Source: Wocania_A sp965224845 (GTDB lineage: Bacteria > Bacteroidota > Bacteroidia > Flavobacteriales > Flavobacteriaceae). From it: a DNA stretch of 64,000 nt. Made by a program: the position numbers and the translations under genes. Of this stretch, positions 18,001 to 26,840 are shown piece after piece. Numbering within the stretch: position 1 is the first letter of the stretch; every line of letters begins with the position of its first letter. The notes beneath the pieces were generated by a model that had not been told where the DNA came from, searched no databases, and saw nothing but the letters and a program-made list of their open reading frames with translations. The DNA lies in the NCBI GenBank assembly GCA_965224845.1, contig CBDDAJ010000009.1, positions 62,001 to 126,000 on the forward strand, given 5' to 3'.

Positions 18001-19266
18001 CTATACTAAAAACTGAAATAAGTCTGGTTTATCATTTAAATAATCGCCATAAAATTTTTGCTGTTTCATTTTAGCAATTAATGGTTCTAAATCGTTTGAA
18101 GATTTTAATTGAATACCAACGACTGCTGATCCATTTTCTCGATTCGTTTTTTTAGCATATTGAAAGTAAGTGATGTCGTCATTTTCGCCTAAAATATCAA
18201 CTACAAATTCTTTTAACGCTCCTGCACGCTGTGGAAATTTAATTATAAAATAGTGTTTTAAATTAGCGTATAATAAAGCGCGTTCTTTTATTTCAGATGT
18301 TCTGGTAATATCATTATTGCTTCCACTTACAATACATACTACATTTTTATCTTTAATGTCTTCAGCATAAAAATCTAAAGCCGAAATACTTAATGCCCCA
18401 GCAGGTTCAACAACTATAGCATCTTTGTTATAAAGCTCTAAAATGGTTTCGCATACTTTACCTTCCGGAACTGTTATCATATTATCAAGGTTCTCCTTAC
18501 ATATTGGAAACGTTAAATCTCCAACACGTTTTACGGCAGCACCGTCAACAAATTTTTCTATATGCTGTAATGTAATGTTTTTATTGTTTTTAATAGATGT
18601 AGACATCGATGGAGCACCTTTAGGTTCTACACCAATAATTTTTGTTTTGGGCGATAAGGTTTTAAAAATGGTAGATAAACCTGCAGCTAAACCACCACCA
18701 CCTACAGCAAGAAATACATAATCTATGGGAACATCAGTTTGCTCTAAAATCTCTAATCCAATGGTGGCTTGCCCTTCAATAACTTTTTCATCATTAAAAG
18801 GGTGAATAAATGTTTTGTGTAATTGTTCGCATTCTGTTTTTGCCAAATGATAAGCATCATCAAAGGTGTCGCCTTCTAAAATAATAGTAACATAATCATT
18901 ACCAAACATTTTTACCTGCTCTACTTTTTGATTAGGAGTTGGTGCCGGCATATATATGGTTCCTTTTATCTGCAATAACTTACAGGATAAAGCAACGCCT
19001 TGAGCATGATTTCCGGCACTGGCACAAACAACACCGTTTTGAGCCTCTTCCTCAGATAAAGAACTTATCTTATTAAAGGCCCCTCTAATTTTGTACGATC
19101 GAACTTGTTGTAAATCTTCACGCTTAAAAAAGATATTTGCACCATACTGTTTAGAATACCTTGAACTTTGCCCTAAAGGCGTAACTGCCGATACATTTTT
19201 AATGGTATCGGCAGCTACTTTTATAGTATCTAAGCTAGGAAAATATGTAACGTTTTCCTTATTCAT
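18001..19266 (-). CDS. ilvA: threonine ammonia-lyase IlvA
   Basis: PLP enzyme that deaminates threonine to 2-oxobutanoate, committing carbon to isoleucine. It has 421 residues. The PLP lysine lies in SYKIRGAFN, the phosphate-binding glycine loop is VGGGGLAAG, and SAGNHAQGVA is the substrate loop. The C-terminal 90 residues form a single ACT-like regulatory domain beginning near HYFIIKFPQRAGAL, so feedback by isoleucine is plausible. It is the last gene of ilvD-ilvB-ilvN-ilvC-ilvA, 13 bp after ilvC. Confidence 0.94.
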   Translation of the reverse strand: MNKENVTYFPSLDTIKVAADTIKNVSAVTPLGQSSRYSKQYGANIFFKREDLQQVRSYKIRGAFNKISSLSEEEAQNGVVCASAGNHAQGVALSCKLLQIKGTIYMPAPTPNQKVEQVKMFGNDYVTIILEGDTFDDAYHLAKTECEQLHKTFIHPFNDEKVIEGQATIGLEILEQTDVPIDYVFLAVGGGGLAAGLSTIFKTLSPKTKIIGVEPKGAPSMSTSIKNNKNITLQHIEKFVDGAAVKRVGDLTFPICKENLDNMITVPEGKVCETILELYNKDAIVVEPAGALSISALDFYAEDIKDKNVVCIVSGSNNDITRTSEIKERALLYANLKHYFIIKFPQRAGALKEFVVDILGENDDITYFQYAKKTNRENGSAVVGIQLKSSNDLEPLIAKMKQQKFYGDYLNDKPDLFQFLV

Positions 19267-19279
19267 AAATCTTAATTCT

Positions 19280-20755
19280 TTATACTATTGGTTTCATAGC
19301 CGTCATAGAAGCTCTTAAGAATTCTCCAACTTTTTCTACGGGATGATTTCTTAAGGTGGCATTAATTTCTATTAATCTTGCATTATCTACACCTTCACCA
19401 TTGCTTGCAGCATATGTTTTTCCGATAACATCAGTATCAATAGTGGTCATAAAATCTGCTAATAAAGGCTTACATGCATGATCGAATAAATAACACCCGT
19501 ATTCTGCTGTATCAGAAATTACACTGTTCATTTCGTATAGTTTCTTTCTTGCAATTGTGTTAGCAATAAGTGGTGTTTCGTGTAATGATTCGTAATATGC
19601 AGAAGCATCTATAATTCCGGAATCTGTCATAGCCTCAAAAGCAAGCTCGACACCAGCTCTAACCATGGCTACCATTAAAACACCATTGTCGTAGTACTCT
19701 TGTTCAGATATTTCAACATCTCCAGCAGGTGTTTTTTCAAAAGCTGTTTCAGCTGTAGCTGCTCTCCACCCCAATAAATCTTTATCATCATTAGCCCAGT
19801 CTTCCATCATTCCAGCCGAAAAACGGCCTTCAATAATATCATCCATATGTTTGTGGAATAACGGACGCATAATATCTTTTAATTCCTCTGATAATTCAAA
19901 AGCTTTAATTTTAGCTACGTTCGAAAGCCTATCCATCATATTGGTGATGCCACCATATTTAAGCCCTTCAGTAATGGTTTCCCAACCATATTGAATTAAT
20001 TTTGAAGCATAACCTGGGTCGATTCCTTTTTCAACCATTTTATCAAAACAAAGAATGGAACCTGTTTGTAACAAACCACATAAAATAGTTTGCTCACCCA
20101 TTAAATCACTTTTAACTTCTGCGATAAAAGACGATGCTAATACACCAGCTCTATCACCTCCTGTGGCAACAGCATATGCTTTAGCTTGCGCCCAGCCTTT
20201 TCCCTCCGGGTCATTTTCTTCATGAACAGCAATTAATGTTGGTACCCCAAACCCTCTTTTATATTCTTCTCTTACTTCAGTTCCGGGACACTTTGGAGCT
20301 ACCATAATAACCGTAATGTCTTTACGAATTTGCATGCCCTCTTCAACAATATTAAAACCGTGAGAATACGATAATGTGGCGCCTTGTTTCATTAAGGGCA
20401 TAACCGCATTTACAGCACTGGTGTGTTGTTTGTCTGGTGTTAAGTTTAATACCAGGTCTGCCGCCGGAATTAACTCCTGGTAAGTCCCAACAGTAAAACC
20501 ATTTTCAGTAGCATTTACATAAGATTTGCGTTTTTCTGCAATGGCAGCATCACGTAATGCATATGATATGTCTAAACCAGAATCTCTCATGTTTAAACCT
20601 TGATTTAACCCTTGAGCACCACAGCCTACAATCACTATTTTTTTACCTTTTAATGCATTTACACCATCTTCAAATTCTGAAGAATCCATAAATCTACATT
20701 TTGATAATTGGTTTAATTTGTCTCTTAATGAAAGGGTGTTAAAATAATTTCCCAT
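19280..20755 (-). CDS. ilvC: ketol-acid reductoisomerase IlvC, class II
   Basis: Isomerises and reduces acetolactate and acetohydroxybutyrate with NADPH and Mg2+. The length of 491 residues is that of the long class II enzymes, with a duplicated knotted domain, unlike the short class I of about 330. The Rossmann motif IVGCGAQGLNQGLNMRDSG and the metal segment SDLMGEQTILCG are clear. It is 14 bp downstream of ilvN in the ilv operon. Confidence 0.95.
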   Translation of the reverse strand: MGNYFNTLSLRDKLNQLSKCRFMDSSEFEDGVNALKGKKIVIVGCGAQGLNQGLNMRDSGLDISYALRDAAIAEKRKSYVNATENGFTVGTYQELIPAADLVLNLTPDKQHTSAVNAVMPLMKQGATLSYSHGFNIVEEGMQIRKDITVIMVAPKCPGTEVREEYKRGFGVPTLIAVHEENDPEGKGWAQAKAYAVATGGDRAGVLASSFIAEVKSDLMGEQTILCGLLQTGSILCFDKMVEKGIDPGYASKLIQYGWETITEGLKYGGITNMMDRLSNVAKIKAFELSEELKDIMRPLFHKHMDDIIEGRFSAGMMEDWANDDKDLLGWRAATAETAFEKTPAGDVEISEQEYYDNGVLMVAMVRAGVELAFEAMTDSGIIDASAYYESLHETPLIANTIARKKLYEMNSVISDTAEYGCYLFDHACKPLLADFMTTIDTDVIGKTYAASNGEGVDNARLIEINATLRNHPVEKVGEFLRASMTAMKPIV

Positions 20756-20769
20756 TTTTAATTTTATTA

Positions 20770-21303
20770 TTATTGGTTATTGAATGCTTGAAGCATTTCG
20801 GTTATTTTCATTTCTTCTTTAGTAACTGCAATACGACCTGAGCGTACAAATTGCATAATGCCAAATGCGTTTAACTCGCGTCGTAATAATTCTATTTCTT
20901 GTCGTCTACCAGATTTTTCTAAAACAAAAAATGCTTTATTTACAGTTACAATTCTTGCATTACTTTCTTTAATTATATTTTGAATTTGAGGTTCTTCAAA
21001 TAATAAATCTGATTTTATTTTAAACATACCAGATTCTTGGTAAATGGTTTCTTCATCAGTATGGTAATAGGCACGAATCACTTCAACTTGTTTTTCAAAC
21101 TGTCCTATTATTTTTTTAGCTTGAACTTCTGTGATTTTTACTACAATTACAAATCTATTAACCCCTTCAATTTCTGACTGAGAAGTTGTTAAGCTTTCAA
21201 TATTTATATGCCTGCGTTGAAAAATTGCTGAGATACGATTTAATAAACCGATGTTGTTTTCGGTATAGATTGAAATCGTGAATGCTTTTATTTGATCGTT
21301 CAT
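20770..21303 (-). CDS. ilvN: acetolactate synthase regulatory subunit IlvN/IlvH
   Basis: Small regulatory subunit that activates the catalytic subunit and gives valine sensitivity. Of 177 residues, the first 80 form an ACT domain (FTISIYTENNIGLLNRISAI), followed by the ALS_ss C-terminal domain. Glycine and asparagine in the first loop (ENNIGLLNRI) resemble valine-binding ACT loops, so allosteric control is likely. It is 13 bp downstream of ilvB. Confidence 0.93.
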   Translation of the reverse strand: MNDQIKAFTISIYTENNIGLLNRISAIFQRRHINIESLTTSQSEIEGVNRFVIVVKITEVQAKKIIGQFEKQVEVIRAYYHTDEETIYQESGMFKIKSDLLFEEPQIQNIIKESNARIVTVNKAFFVLEKSGRRQEIELLRRELNAFGIMQFVRSGRIAVTKEEMKITEMLQAFNNQ

Positions 21304-21316
21304 TTTTTTTCTGTTT

Positions 21317-23050
21317 TTAGCTTAAACGTACATCTGAAACTGATGCGCCCGAAGGAATCATTGGAAATACATTGTCTTCTTTTTCTACACAAACTTCTAA
21401 GAAATAGGACTCTTTTGATGTTATCATTTCCTTAACAGCTTCAGCTAGTTTTTCGCGTTGAACTACTTTTCTAGCTTTAATATAGTAACCCTCTGCTATG
21501 GCAACAAAATTTGGATTTGTCATTTCTGTAGAAGCGTAGCGTTTGTCAAAAAATAACTGTTGCCACTGGCGTACCATTCCTAAAAATTCGTTATTTAATA
21601 CCACTATTTTAACAGGTACTTTTTGCTGAAAAATGGTACCCAATTCTTGAATATTCATTTGGTATCCGCCATCTCCAATAATAGCTATTACTTCACGATC
21701 TGGAGCTGCCATTTTAGCACCAATCGCTGCCGGTAAAGCAAACCCCATTGTGCCTAAGCCACCAGATGTAATATTGCTTTTAGTTTTATTGAATTCTGAA
21801 TAGCGGCATGCAATCATTTGATGCTGACCCACATCTGAAACAATGGCAGCATTACCTTCGCTTTGCTTGTTTATTTCTTTTAGAACTTCACCCATTGTTA
21901 AACCGTCTTTGGTTGGATGGATGTCATTTTTTATTACTTTCTCAAACTCTTCGTTATACAAATCTTTAAATTCTTGCAACCAGGAGTCATGGGAGTTTTT
22001 ATTTAACAAGGGAAGCAGTTCTGCTAAACTGTCTTTAGAGTTCCCCAAAACAGGAACATGGGCATATACATTTTTATTAATCTCAGCAGGATCAATTTCA
22101 AAATGAATAACTTTAGCTTGTTTGGCATAGGTGTTTAAATCTCCCGTTACGCGATCATCAAAACGCATACCGATAGCAATAAGCACGTCGCATTCGTTGG
22201 TTAACTTATTTGGCGCATAATTACCATGCATTCCAACCATTCCAATATTTAATGGATGCGAAGTAGGCAATGCCGAAGCTCCCATAATAGTCCATGCGGC
22301 TGGAATACCAGCTTTTTCTATAACCGCTTTTAATTCGGCTTCTGCTTCTCCCAAAATAACACCTTGCCCCCATACAATCATTGGTTTTTTAGCAGCATTA
22401 ATTAATTGGGCAGCAGCTTTAACCGATTCTGAATTTAGTTTTGGTACTGGAATATAACTTCGTACCCCTGTGCATTTTTCATATTTAAAATCTAGTGCTC
22501 CAAATTGAGCATCTTTAGTAATATCAATTAATACAGGTCCTGGGCGACCACTTTTCGCAATGTAAAATGCTTTTGCCAAAACTTCTGGAATTTCGGAGGC
22601 TTTAGTGACTTGATGGTTCCATTTAGTAACAGGAGTAGAAATACCTACAATATCTGTTTCCTGGAAGGCATCACTACCTAATAAATGCGATGGTACTTGT
22701 CCTGTTATGCATACTAATGGTGTAGAATCTATTTGTGCATCAGCAATACCTGTAATTAAGTTTGTTGCTCCCGGGCCAGAGGTAGCCATAGCAACACCAA
22801 CGCGGCCAGAAATTCTGGCAAACCCTTGGGCTGCATGTGCTGCACCTTGCTCATGGCGTGTTAAAACATGATGGATTTCATTTCTATATTTAAATAACTC
22901 ATCATAAACAGGCATAATAGCACCTCCAGGATATCCGTAAAGAATATCAACTCCTTCAGCGATTAAACATCTAACTATTGCTTCGCAACCAGTAATGCGC
23001 TCACTGGGTTGATCTAAATACTTTGCTTTTGTCATAGTTTCTGCTTCCAT
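21317..23050 (-). CDS. ilvB: acetolactate synthase catalytic subunit IlvB
   Basis: Thiamine-diphosphate enzyme that makes acetolactate and acetohydroxybutyrate, shared by valine, leucine and isoleucine synthesis. It has 577 residues. The activating Glu is in LTRHEQGAAHAAQG, and the ThDP motif runs from GDGGYQMNIQELGT to the conserved asparagines in VLNNEFLGM. An alternative start five codons downstream (MTKAKYL) is possible. It lies 8 bp after ilvD. Confidence 0.95.
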   Translation of the reverse strand: MEAETMTKAKYLDQPSERITGCEAIVRCLIAEGVDILYGYPGGAIMPVYDELFKYRNEIHHVLTRHEQGAAHAAQGFARISGRVGVAMATSGPGATNLITGIADAQIDSTPLVCITGQVPSHLLGSDAFQETDIVGISTPVTKWNHQVTKASEIPEVLAKAFYIAKSGRPGPVLIDITKDAQFGALDFKYEKCTGVRSYIPVPKLNSESVKAAAQLINAAKKPMIVWGQGVILGEAEAELKAVIEKAGIPAAWTIMGASALPTSHPLNIGMVGMHGNYAPNKLTNECDVLIAIGMRFDDRVTGDLNTYAKQAKVIHFEIDPAEINKNVYAHVPVLGNSKDSLAELLPLLNKNSHDSWLQEFKDLYNEEFEKVIKNDIHPTKDGLTMGEVLKEINKQSEGNAAIVSDVGQHQMIACRYSEFNKTKSNITSGGLGTMGFALPAAIGAKMAAPDREVIAIIGDGGYQMNIQELGTIFQQKVPVKIVVLNNEFLGMVRQWQQLFFDKRYASTEMTNPNFVAIAEGYYIKARKVVQREKLAEAVKEMITSKESYFLEVCVEKEDNVFPMIPSGASVSDVRLS

Positions 23051-23058
23051 AATTTCAA

Positions 23059-24744
23059 TTAAAACGCATCGGTTACACAGCCTTGAGAGGCAGATGCAAC
23101 TGATTTTGCGTATTTATATAATATTCCTTTTTTGTGTTTTAATTCTGGTGCTATCCATTGCGATTTTCTTTCAGCAATTTCTTTGTCTGATAGTAATACA
23201 TTAATAGAATTGTCTTCAGCACTAATTCTAATACGGTCTCCGGTTTTAAGTAAACCTATAGTACCTCCACACTGAGCTTCAGGGGTTATATGACCTACTA
23301 CAAAACCGTGTGTTCCTCCAGAAAAGCGTCCATCTGTTATTAATGCAACAGATTTTCCTAAGCCTGCTCCCATAATCAATGAGGTAGGTTTTAGCATTTC
23401 TGGCATTCCAGGGCCTCCTTTTGGACCAACATAGCGAATAACAACAACATCGCCTTTTTCTACTTCTCCATTTGAAATCCCTGTATTAGCTGCTTGTTCA
23501 CCATCATATACCACCGCTTTTCCTTCAAATTTTAAGCCTTCATTTCCACTAATCTTGGCTACAGCTCCTTCGGATGCCAAGTTTCCATAAAGAATTTGTA
23601 GGTTTCCTGAAGACTTTAATGCTTTATCTTTTGGATGGATAACATCCTGGTTATCTTCGAATGTAAGGGGTTCTACATCTGCTAAATTTTCAGCTAGGGT
23701 TTTCCCTGTTACCGTTAAGCATTCCCCATGCAAATACCCATTATCAAGTAAATATTTCATTACGGCTGGTGTGCCTCCAATACCATGAACATCTTCCATT
23801 AAATATTTTCCAGATGGTTTTAAATCGGCAATTAATGGGGTTCTATCACTAACACGCTGAAAATCTTCTAAAGTAAAATCAATATCAGCAGCATGAGCAA
23901 TTGCTAAGAAATGCAATACTGCATTTGTTGAGCCTCCTAAAGCATTTACAAGAGCAATGGCATTTTCAATAGATTTTTTAGAAATAATATCTAAGGGTTT
24001 TAGATCTAGTTCTAATAGGTTTTTAATAGCTATTGCTGTTCTTTCACTTTCAGATAATTTATTTGGATTTTCTGCAGGAATAGAAGAATTATAAGGTAAA
24101 GCAAAACCCATACATTCTATGGCAGAAGCCATGGTATTAGCAGTGTACATGCCTCCACAAGCGCCTGCACCTGGAATAGCACTCTTAATAATTTCCCTGT
24201 ATTCATCTTCATCAATCTCCCCGGCAACTTTTTGACCTAAAGCTTCAAATGCCGAAACTATATTTAATTTTCTTCCTTTGTAATTACCAGATGCAATGGT
24301 ACCTCCATACATCATTATTGACGGGCGATTTAAGCGCAGCATTGCTATAACTGCTCCGGGCATATTTTTATCACAGCCTACTACCGAGACTAATGCATCG
24401 TAACTTTGAGCATTCATAACGGTTTCTATAGAATCGGCTATGATATCTCGTGAGGCTAAAGAATAGTTCATGCCAGAGGTTCCCATAGAAATGCCATCAC
24501 TAACACCAATGGTATTAAAGCCTAAGCCAACCAACCCTGCAATTTTACATTCAATTTTAACTTCTGCTGCTAAATTGTTTAAATGCATGTTACATGGGTT
24601 TCCATCGTATCCTGTACTAGCAATACCTACTTGGGCTTTTTGCATGTCTTCATCAGTCAAACCAACAGCATATAACATGGCTTGAGATGCTGGTTGAGAT
24701 TCGTCTTGTGTTAGTCTTTTGCTATGTTTATTGAGTTCTTTCAT
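23059..24744 (-). CDS. ilvD: dihydroxy-acid dehydratase IlvD
   Basis: Fe-S dehydratase producing the branched 2-oxo acids, the last common step before transamination. It has 561 residues. Cluster-ligand cysteines are visible in VGCDKNMPGAV and GAGACGGMYTANTM, with another in the N-terminal GNPCNMH. It is the first gene of the ilv operon. The leader, about 370 nt from the predicted promoter, contains an Ile/Val-rich leader peptide and a terminator, so expression is probably set by attenuation. Confidence 0.95.
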   Translation of the reverse strand: MKELNKHSKRLTQDESQPASQAMLYAVGLTDEDMQKAQVGIASTGYDGNPCNMHLNNLAAEVKIECKIAGLVGLGFNTIGVSDGISMGTSGMNYSLASRDIIADSIETVMNAQSYDALVSVVGCDKNMPGAVIAMLRLNRPSIMMYGGTIASGNYKGRKLNIVSAFEALGQKVAGEIDEDEYREIIKSAIPGAGACGGMYTANTMASAIECMGFALPYNSSIPAENPNKLSESERTAIAIKNLLELDLKPLDIISKKSIENAIALVNALGGSTNAVLHFLAIAHAADIDFTLEDFQRVSDRTPLIADLKPSGKYLMEDVHGIGGTPAVMKYLLDNGYLHGECLTVTGKTLAENLADVEPLTFEDNQDVIHPKDKALKSSGNLQILYGNLASEGAVAKISGNEGLKFEGKAVVYDGEQAANTGISNGEVEKGDVVVIRYVGPKGGPGMPEMLKPTSLIMGAGLGKSVALITDGRFSGGTHGFVVGHITPEAQCGGTIGLLKTGDRIRISAEDNSINVLLSDKEIAERKSQWIAPELKHKKGILYKYAKSVASASQGCVTDAF

Positions 24745-24991
24745 ATTTATTGCAAAAAAAAATGCTTTTATTCTTTATTGATATATATCTTCTTGATATT
24801 TAAGATTTTGTTTAAAAAGTTAACAATAACTCTAAAAAGGTTACGAAATTAATTTATTACATTTTTAAATCTGTTTTTTAGTGTTTTTTATGGTTAAATT
24901 CAGCACGAATGAAATTAGTATAATTAACTGAATTTCAATCATTTAAATTGTAATTTTTATGATGTTCAAAACCTGTAAAATATTCAATAAA

Positions 24992-25019
24992 AAAAGCCTT
25001 CCAATTAAGGAAGGCTTTT
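24992..25019 (-). terminator. intrinsic terminator in ilv leader (attenuator)
   Basis: An 11-bp perfect stem AAAAGCCTTCC/GGAAGGCTTTT with a 6-nt loop. On the minus strand it is followed by an uninterrupted run of T, while on the plus strand the T-run is weak. It therefore stops leftward transcription, even though no gene ends here: it lies between the ilv promoter and ilvD. The leader-peptide segment GGAATGC (25051 to 25045) can pair with the 5' arm GCCTTCC as an antiterminator with one mismatch. Confidence 0.75.
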
Positions 25020-25051
25020 AAAATTTATTTTAATTTTTAATATAGCATTCC

Positions 25052-25114
25052 TCATCGTTGCGAAATAATCACAATGACAATAATAGAAATGATATTTAAA
25101 ATTTGTTTATTCAT
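25052..25114 (-). CDS. ilv leader peptide, 20 residues
   Basis: A 20-codon reading frame upstream of the ilv terminator. It contains eight Ile, two Val and one Leu, with a dense run at residues 8-17 reading IISIIVIVII. Such a peptide is a classical sensor of charged branched-chain tRNAs. Stalling in the Ile/Val run would leave GGAATGC after the stop codon free to block the terminator; completed translation would cover it. GGAG lies 13 bases before the ATG. Caution: ATT codons are easy to obtain in AT-rich DNA, and part of the frame resembles a palindromic repeat seen elsewhere in the window. Confidence 0.62.
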   Translation of the reverse strand: MNKQILNIISIIVIVIISQR

Positions 25115-25126
25115 TTTTTGATGCTC

Positions 25127-25156
25127 CAAATATTATAAATAAATTTTAAATAACAA
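25127..25156 (-). promoter_or_regulatory. ilv operon promoter
   Basis: On the minus strand TTG (25156-25154), a 19-nt spacer, then AATATTTG (25134-25127), one mismatch from TAnnTTTG. The predicted start lies only about 8 nt before the leader-peptide ATG, giving a near-leaderless leader peptide. Confidence 0.5.
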
Positions 25157-25185
25157 TTATTTTTTTGAAAAAAAGAAAAATTAAC

Positions 25186-25214
25186 TTGCATATTCTTTTA
25201 TTTTTTTACTTTTG
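25186..25214 (+). promoter_or_regulatory. metK promoter
   Basis: TTG at 25186-25188, an 18-nt spacer and a perfect TAnnTTTG (TACTTTTG) at 25207-25214. Transcription should start near 25220, immediately before the SAM-II-like aptamer. Confidence 0.72.
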
Positions 25215-25229
25215 CCAACACAAATAATC

Positions 25230-25330
25230 GAGGAAAGATTTGACTGATTGCAACCTCATTTATATCATAATGATATAAGTAAAAATGCTAAAGGCAGTGC
25301 AAACTCCCTTTGACGCTATCGTCAAATCTT
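25230..25330 (+). promoter_or_regulatory. SAM-II-like riboswitch upstream of metK
   Basis: Helix P1 is GAGG (25230-25233) with CCTC (25254-25257). The enclosed 20 nt carry GATTT and ATTGCAA, and the 3' part has GCTAAAGG (25287-25294), as I recall for SAM-II aptamers. ACTG (25243-25246) pairs with CAGT (25295-25298) at the position of the SAM-II pseudoknot. A 6-7 bp hairpin is inserted in the connecting loop. Downstream, TTTGACG-CTAT-CGTCAAA (25309-25326) forms a local hairpin, while AAGATTTGAC (25235-25244) can pair perfectly with GTCAAATCTT (25321-25330). That long helix excludes the pseudoknot, giving an obvious switch. The class call is from memory of the consensus. Confidence 0.7.
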
Positions 25331-25346
25331 CAATAAAACTTAAAAT

Positions 25347-26600
25347 ATGGCTTATTTATTTACTTCGGAAAGTGTTTCTGAGGGACACCCTGATAAGGTA
25401 GCAGATCAAATTAGTGATGCTTTAATTGATAATTTTTTGGCCTTTGATGCCGATTCAAAAGTAGCTTGTGAAACTTTGGTTACTACAGGGCAAGTTGTAC
25501 TAGCAGGTGAAGTAAAGTCGTCTACCTACTTAGATGTTCAAAAAATTGCAAGAGAAACTATTAATAAAATAGGATATACTAAAGGGGAGTATATGTTTGA
25601 TGGAAATTCTTGTGGCGTTTTATCGGCGATACATGAGCAGTCGGATGATATTAATAGAGGCGTAGACCGGGCTAGTAAAGAAGAACAAGGCGCAGGAGAC
25701 CAAGGGATGATGTTTGGTTATGCTACTCGTGAAACTGAAAATTTTATGCCTTTAGCTTTAGATTTATCTCACAGAATTTTGATAGAACTTGCTGAATTAC
25801 GAAGAGAAAATAATGCTATTACTTATTTGAGACCAGACTCAAAAAGTCAGGTAACTATTGAATATAGCGATGATAATATACCGCAACGCATTGACGCTAT
25901 TGTTGTTTCTACGCAGCATGACGATTTTGGAGATGACGAGACTATGCTTGCTAAAATAAGAAAGGATATTGTTGAGATTTTAATACCAAGAGTTGTAGCG
26001 AAATTACCTCAACAAATACAAGTATTATTTAATGATGCCATTACATATCATATAAACCCTACAGGAAAATTTGTTATTGGCGGGCCACATGGAGATACCG
26101 GTTTAACAGGGCGTAAAATTATTGTAGACACTTATGGAGGCAAAGGGGCTCACGGAGGTGGTGCATTTTCTGGAAAAGATCCGAGTAAAGTAGATAGAAG
26201 TGCAGCTTATGCTACACGTCACATAGCAAAGAATTTGGTCGCAGCAGGTGTTGCTAATGAGGTTTTAGTACAAGTTAGTTATGCTATTGGTGTTGTTGAG
26301 CCTATGGGAATTTTTATTGATACCTATGGAACCTGCCCTTTTAATATGACTGATGGTGAGATTGCAGAAAAAGTTTCTAAAATATTTGACATGAGACCGT
26401 TTGCTATTGAAGAGCGTTTAAAATTACGTTCGCCAATGTATAGCGAAACAGCGGCTTACGGGCATATGGGACGTCAAAACGAAACCGTAACCAAAACGTT
26501 TAACCAGCCTAACGGAGAATCTAAAACGCTTGATGTAGAGTTGTTTACTTGGGAAAAACTAGATTATGTTGATAAAGTAAAGGATGCTTTTGATTTATAG
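25347..26600 (+). CDS. metK: S-adenosylmethionine synthetase MetK
   Basis: Makes SAM from methionine and ATP. It has 417 residues. Visible signatures are SEGHPDKVADQISDALID at the N-terminus, GAGDQGMMFGYA, the phosphate-binding GGAFSGKDPSKVDRSAAY and GGPHGDTGLTGRK. The start codon lies 16 bases after the switch helix of the SAM-II-like leader, so the product probably represses its own translation. A good terminator follows 26 bp after the stop. Confidence 0.96.
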   Translation: MAYLFTSESVSEGHPDKVADQISDALIDNFLAFDADSKVACETLVTTGQVVLAGEVKSSTYLDVQKIARETINKIGYTKGEYMFDGNSCGVLSAIHEQSDDINRGVDRASKEEQGAGDQGMMFGYATRETENFMPLALDLSHRILIELAELRRENNAITYLRPDSKSQVTIEYSDDNIPQRIDAIVVSTQHDDFGDDETMLAKIRKDIVEILIPRVVAKLPQQIQVLFNDAITYHINPTGKFVIGGPHGDTGLTGRKIIVDTYGGKGAHGGGAFSGKDPSKVDRSAAYATRHIAKNLVAAGVANEVLVQVSYAIGVVEPMGIFIDTYGTCPFNMTDGEIAEKVSKIFDMRPFAIEERLKLRSPMYSETAAYGHMGRQNETVTKTFNQPNGESKTLDVELFTWEKLDYVDKVKDAFDL

Positions 26601-26625
26601 ACATTAAACCCAATACTATACTATT

Positions 26626-26657
26626 AAAAACCTTGTAATGCATTTTACAAGGTTTTT
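26626..26657 (+). terminator. metK terminator
   Basis: A 13-bp stem AAAAACCTTGTAA/TTACAAGGTTTTT around a 6-nt loop, followed by more T residues, 26 bp after the metK stop codon. Confidence 0.85.
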
Positions 26658-26725
26658 TGTTTTTGTGATATTTTGACTTCGCCAGAAAAATAGATAACTT
26701 CGTTTCGCATTGTATCAATCACTTT

Positions 26726-26744
26726 TGCTGAACTCGTTTCAGTA
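26726..26744. repeat. copy of TGCTGAAC-TTTCAG palindromic repeat
   Basis: TGCTGAACTCGTTTCAGTA forms a hairpin and matches, with two changes, the repeat that ends the metH N-terminal gene at 52451-52469. It lies in the gap before a DUF1080 gene. Confidence 0.5.
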
Positions 26745-26840
26745 TTAAAACAGATTCATATGCTTGTAAAGCATTAGCATAGGTTTTTGAATTATTATAA
26801 AAGTGAAATATAGACATCAAATAAGTAATAATTAAATACT

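Larger units (their letters stand above)
24745..25346. other. divergent control region between ilvD and metK
   Basis: A 602-base gap packed with signals. Going left from metK it has the SAM-II-like aptamer (25230-25298), the metK promoter (25186-25214), the opposing ilv promoter (25127-25156), the ilv leader peptide (25052-25114) and the ilv terminator (24992-25019). From 24745 to 24991 there is AT-rich untranslated ilvD leader with one loose inverted repeat, AAATTCAG (24896) and CTGAATTT (24928), and nothing else I can name. Confidence 0.7.

Noticed and set aside
24896..24935. Inverted repeat AAATTCAG/CTGAATTT in the ilvD leader as an operator
   Set aside because: Arms of 8 bp with a 24-bp spacer in AT-rich DNA are easily random, and it lies far downstream of the promoter.
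25081..25114. ilv leader peptide as a chance AT-rich frame
   Set aside because: Chance was considered because ATT is common here, but position between promoter and a directional terminator plus antiterminator pairing makes function more likely; kept with moderate confidence.
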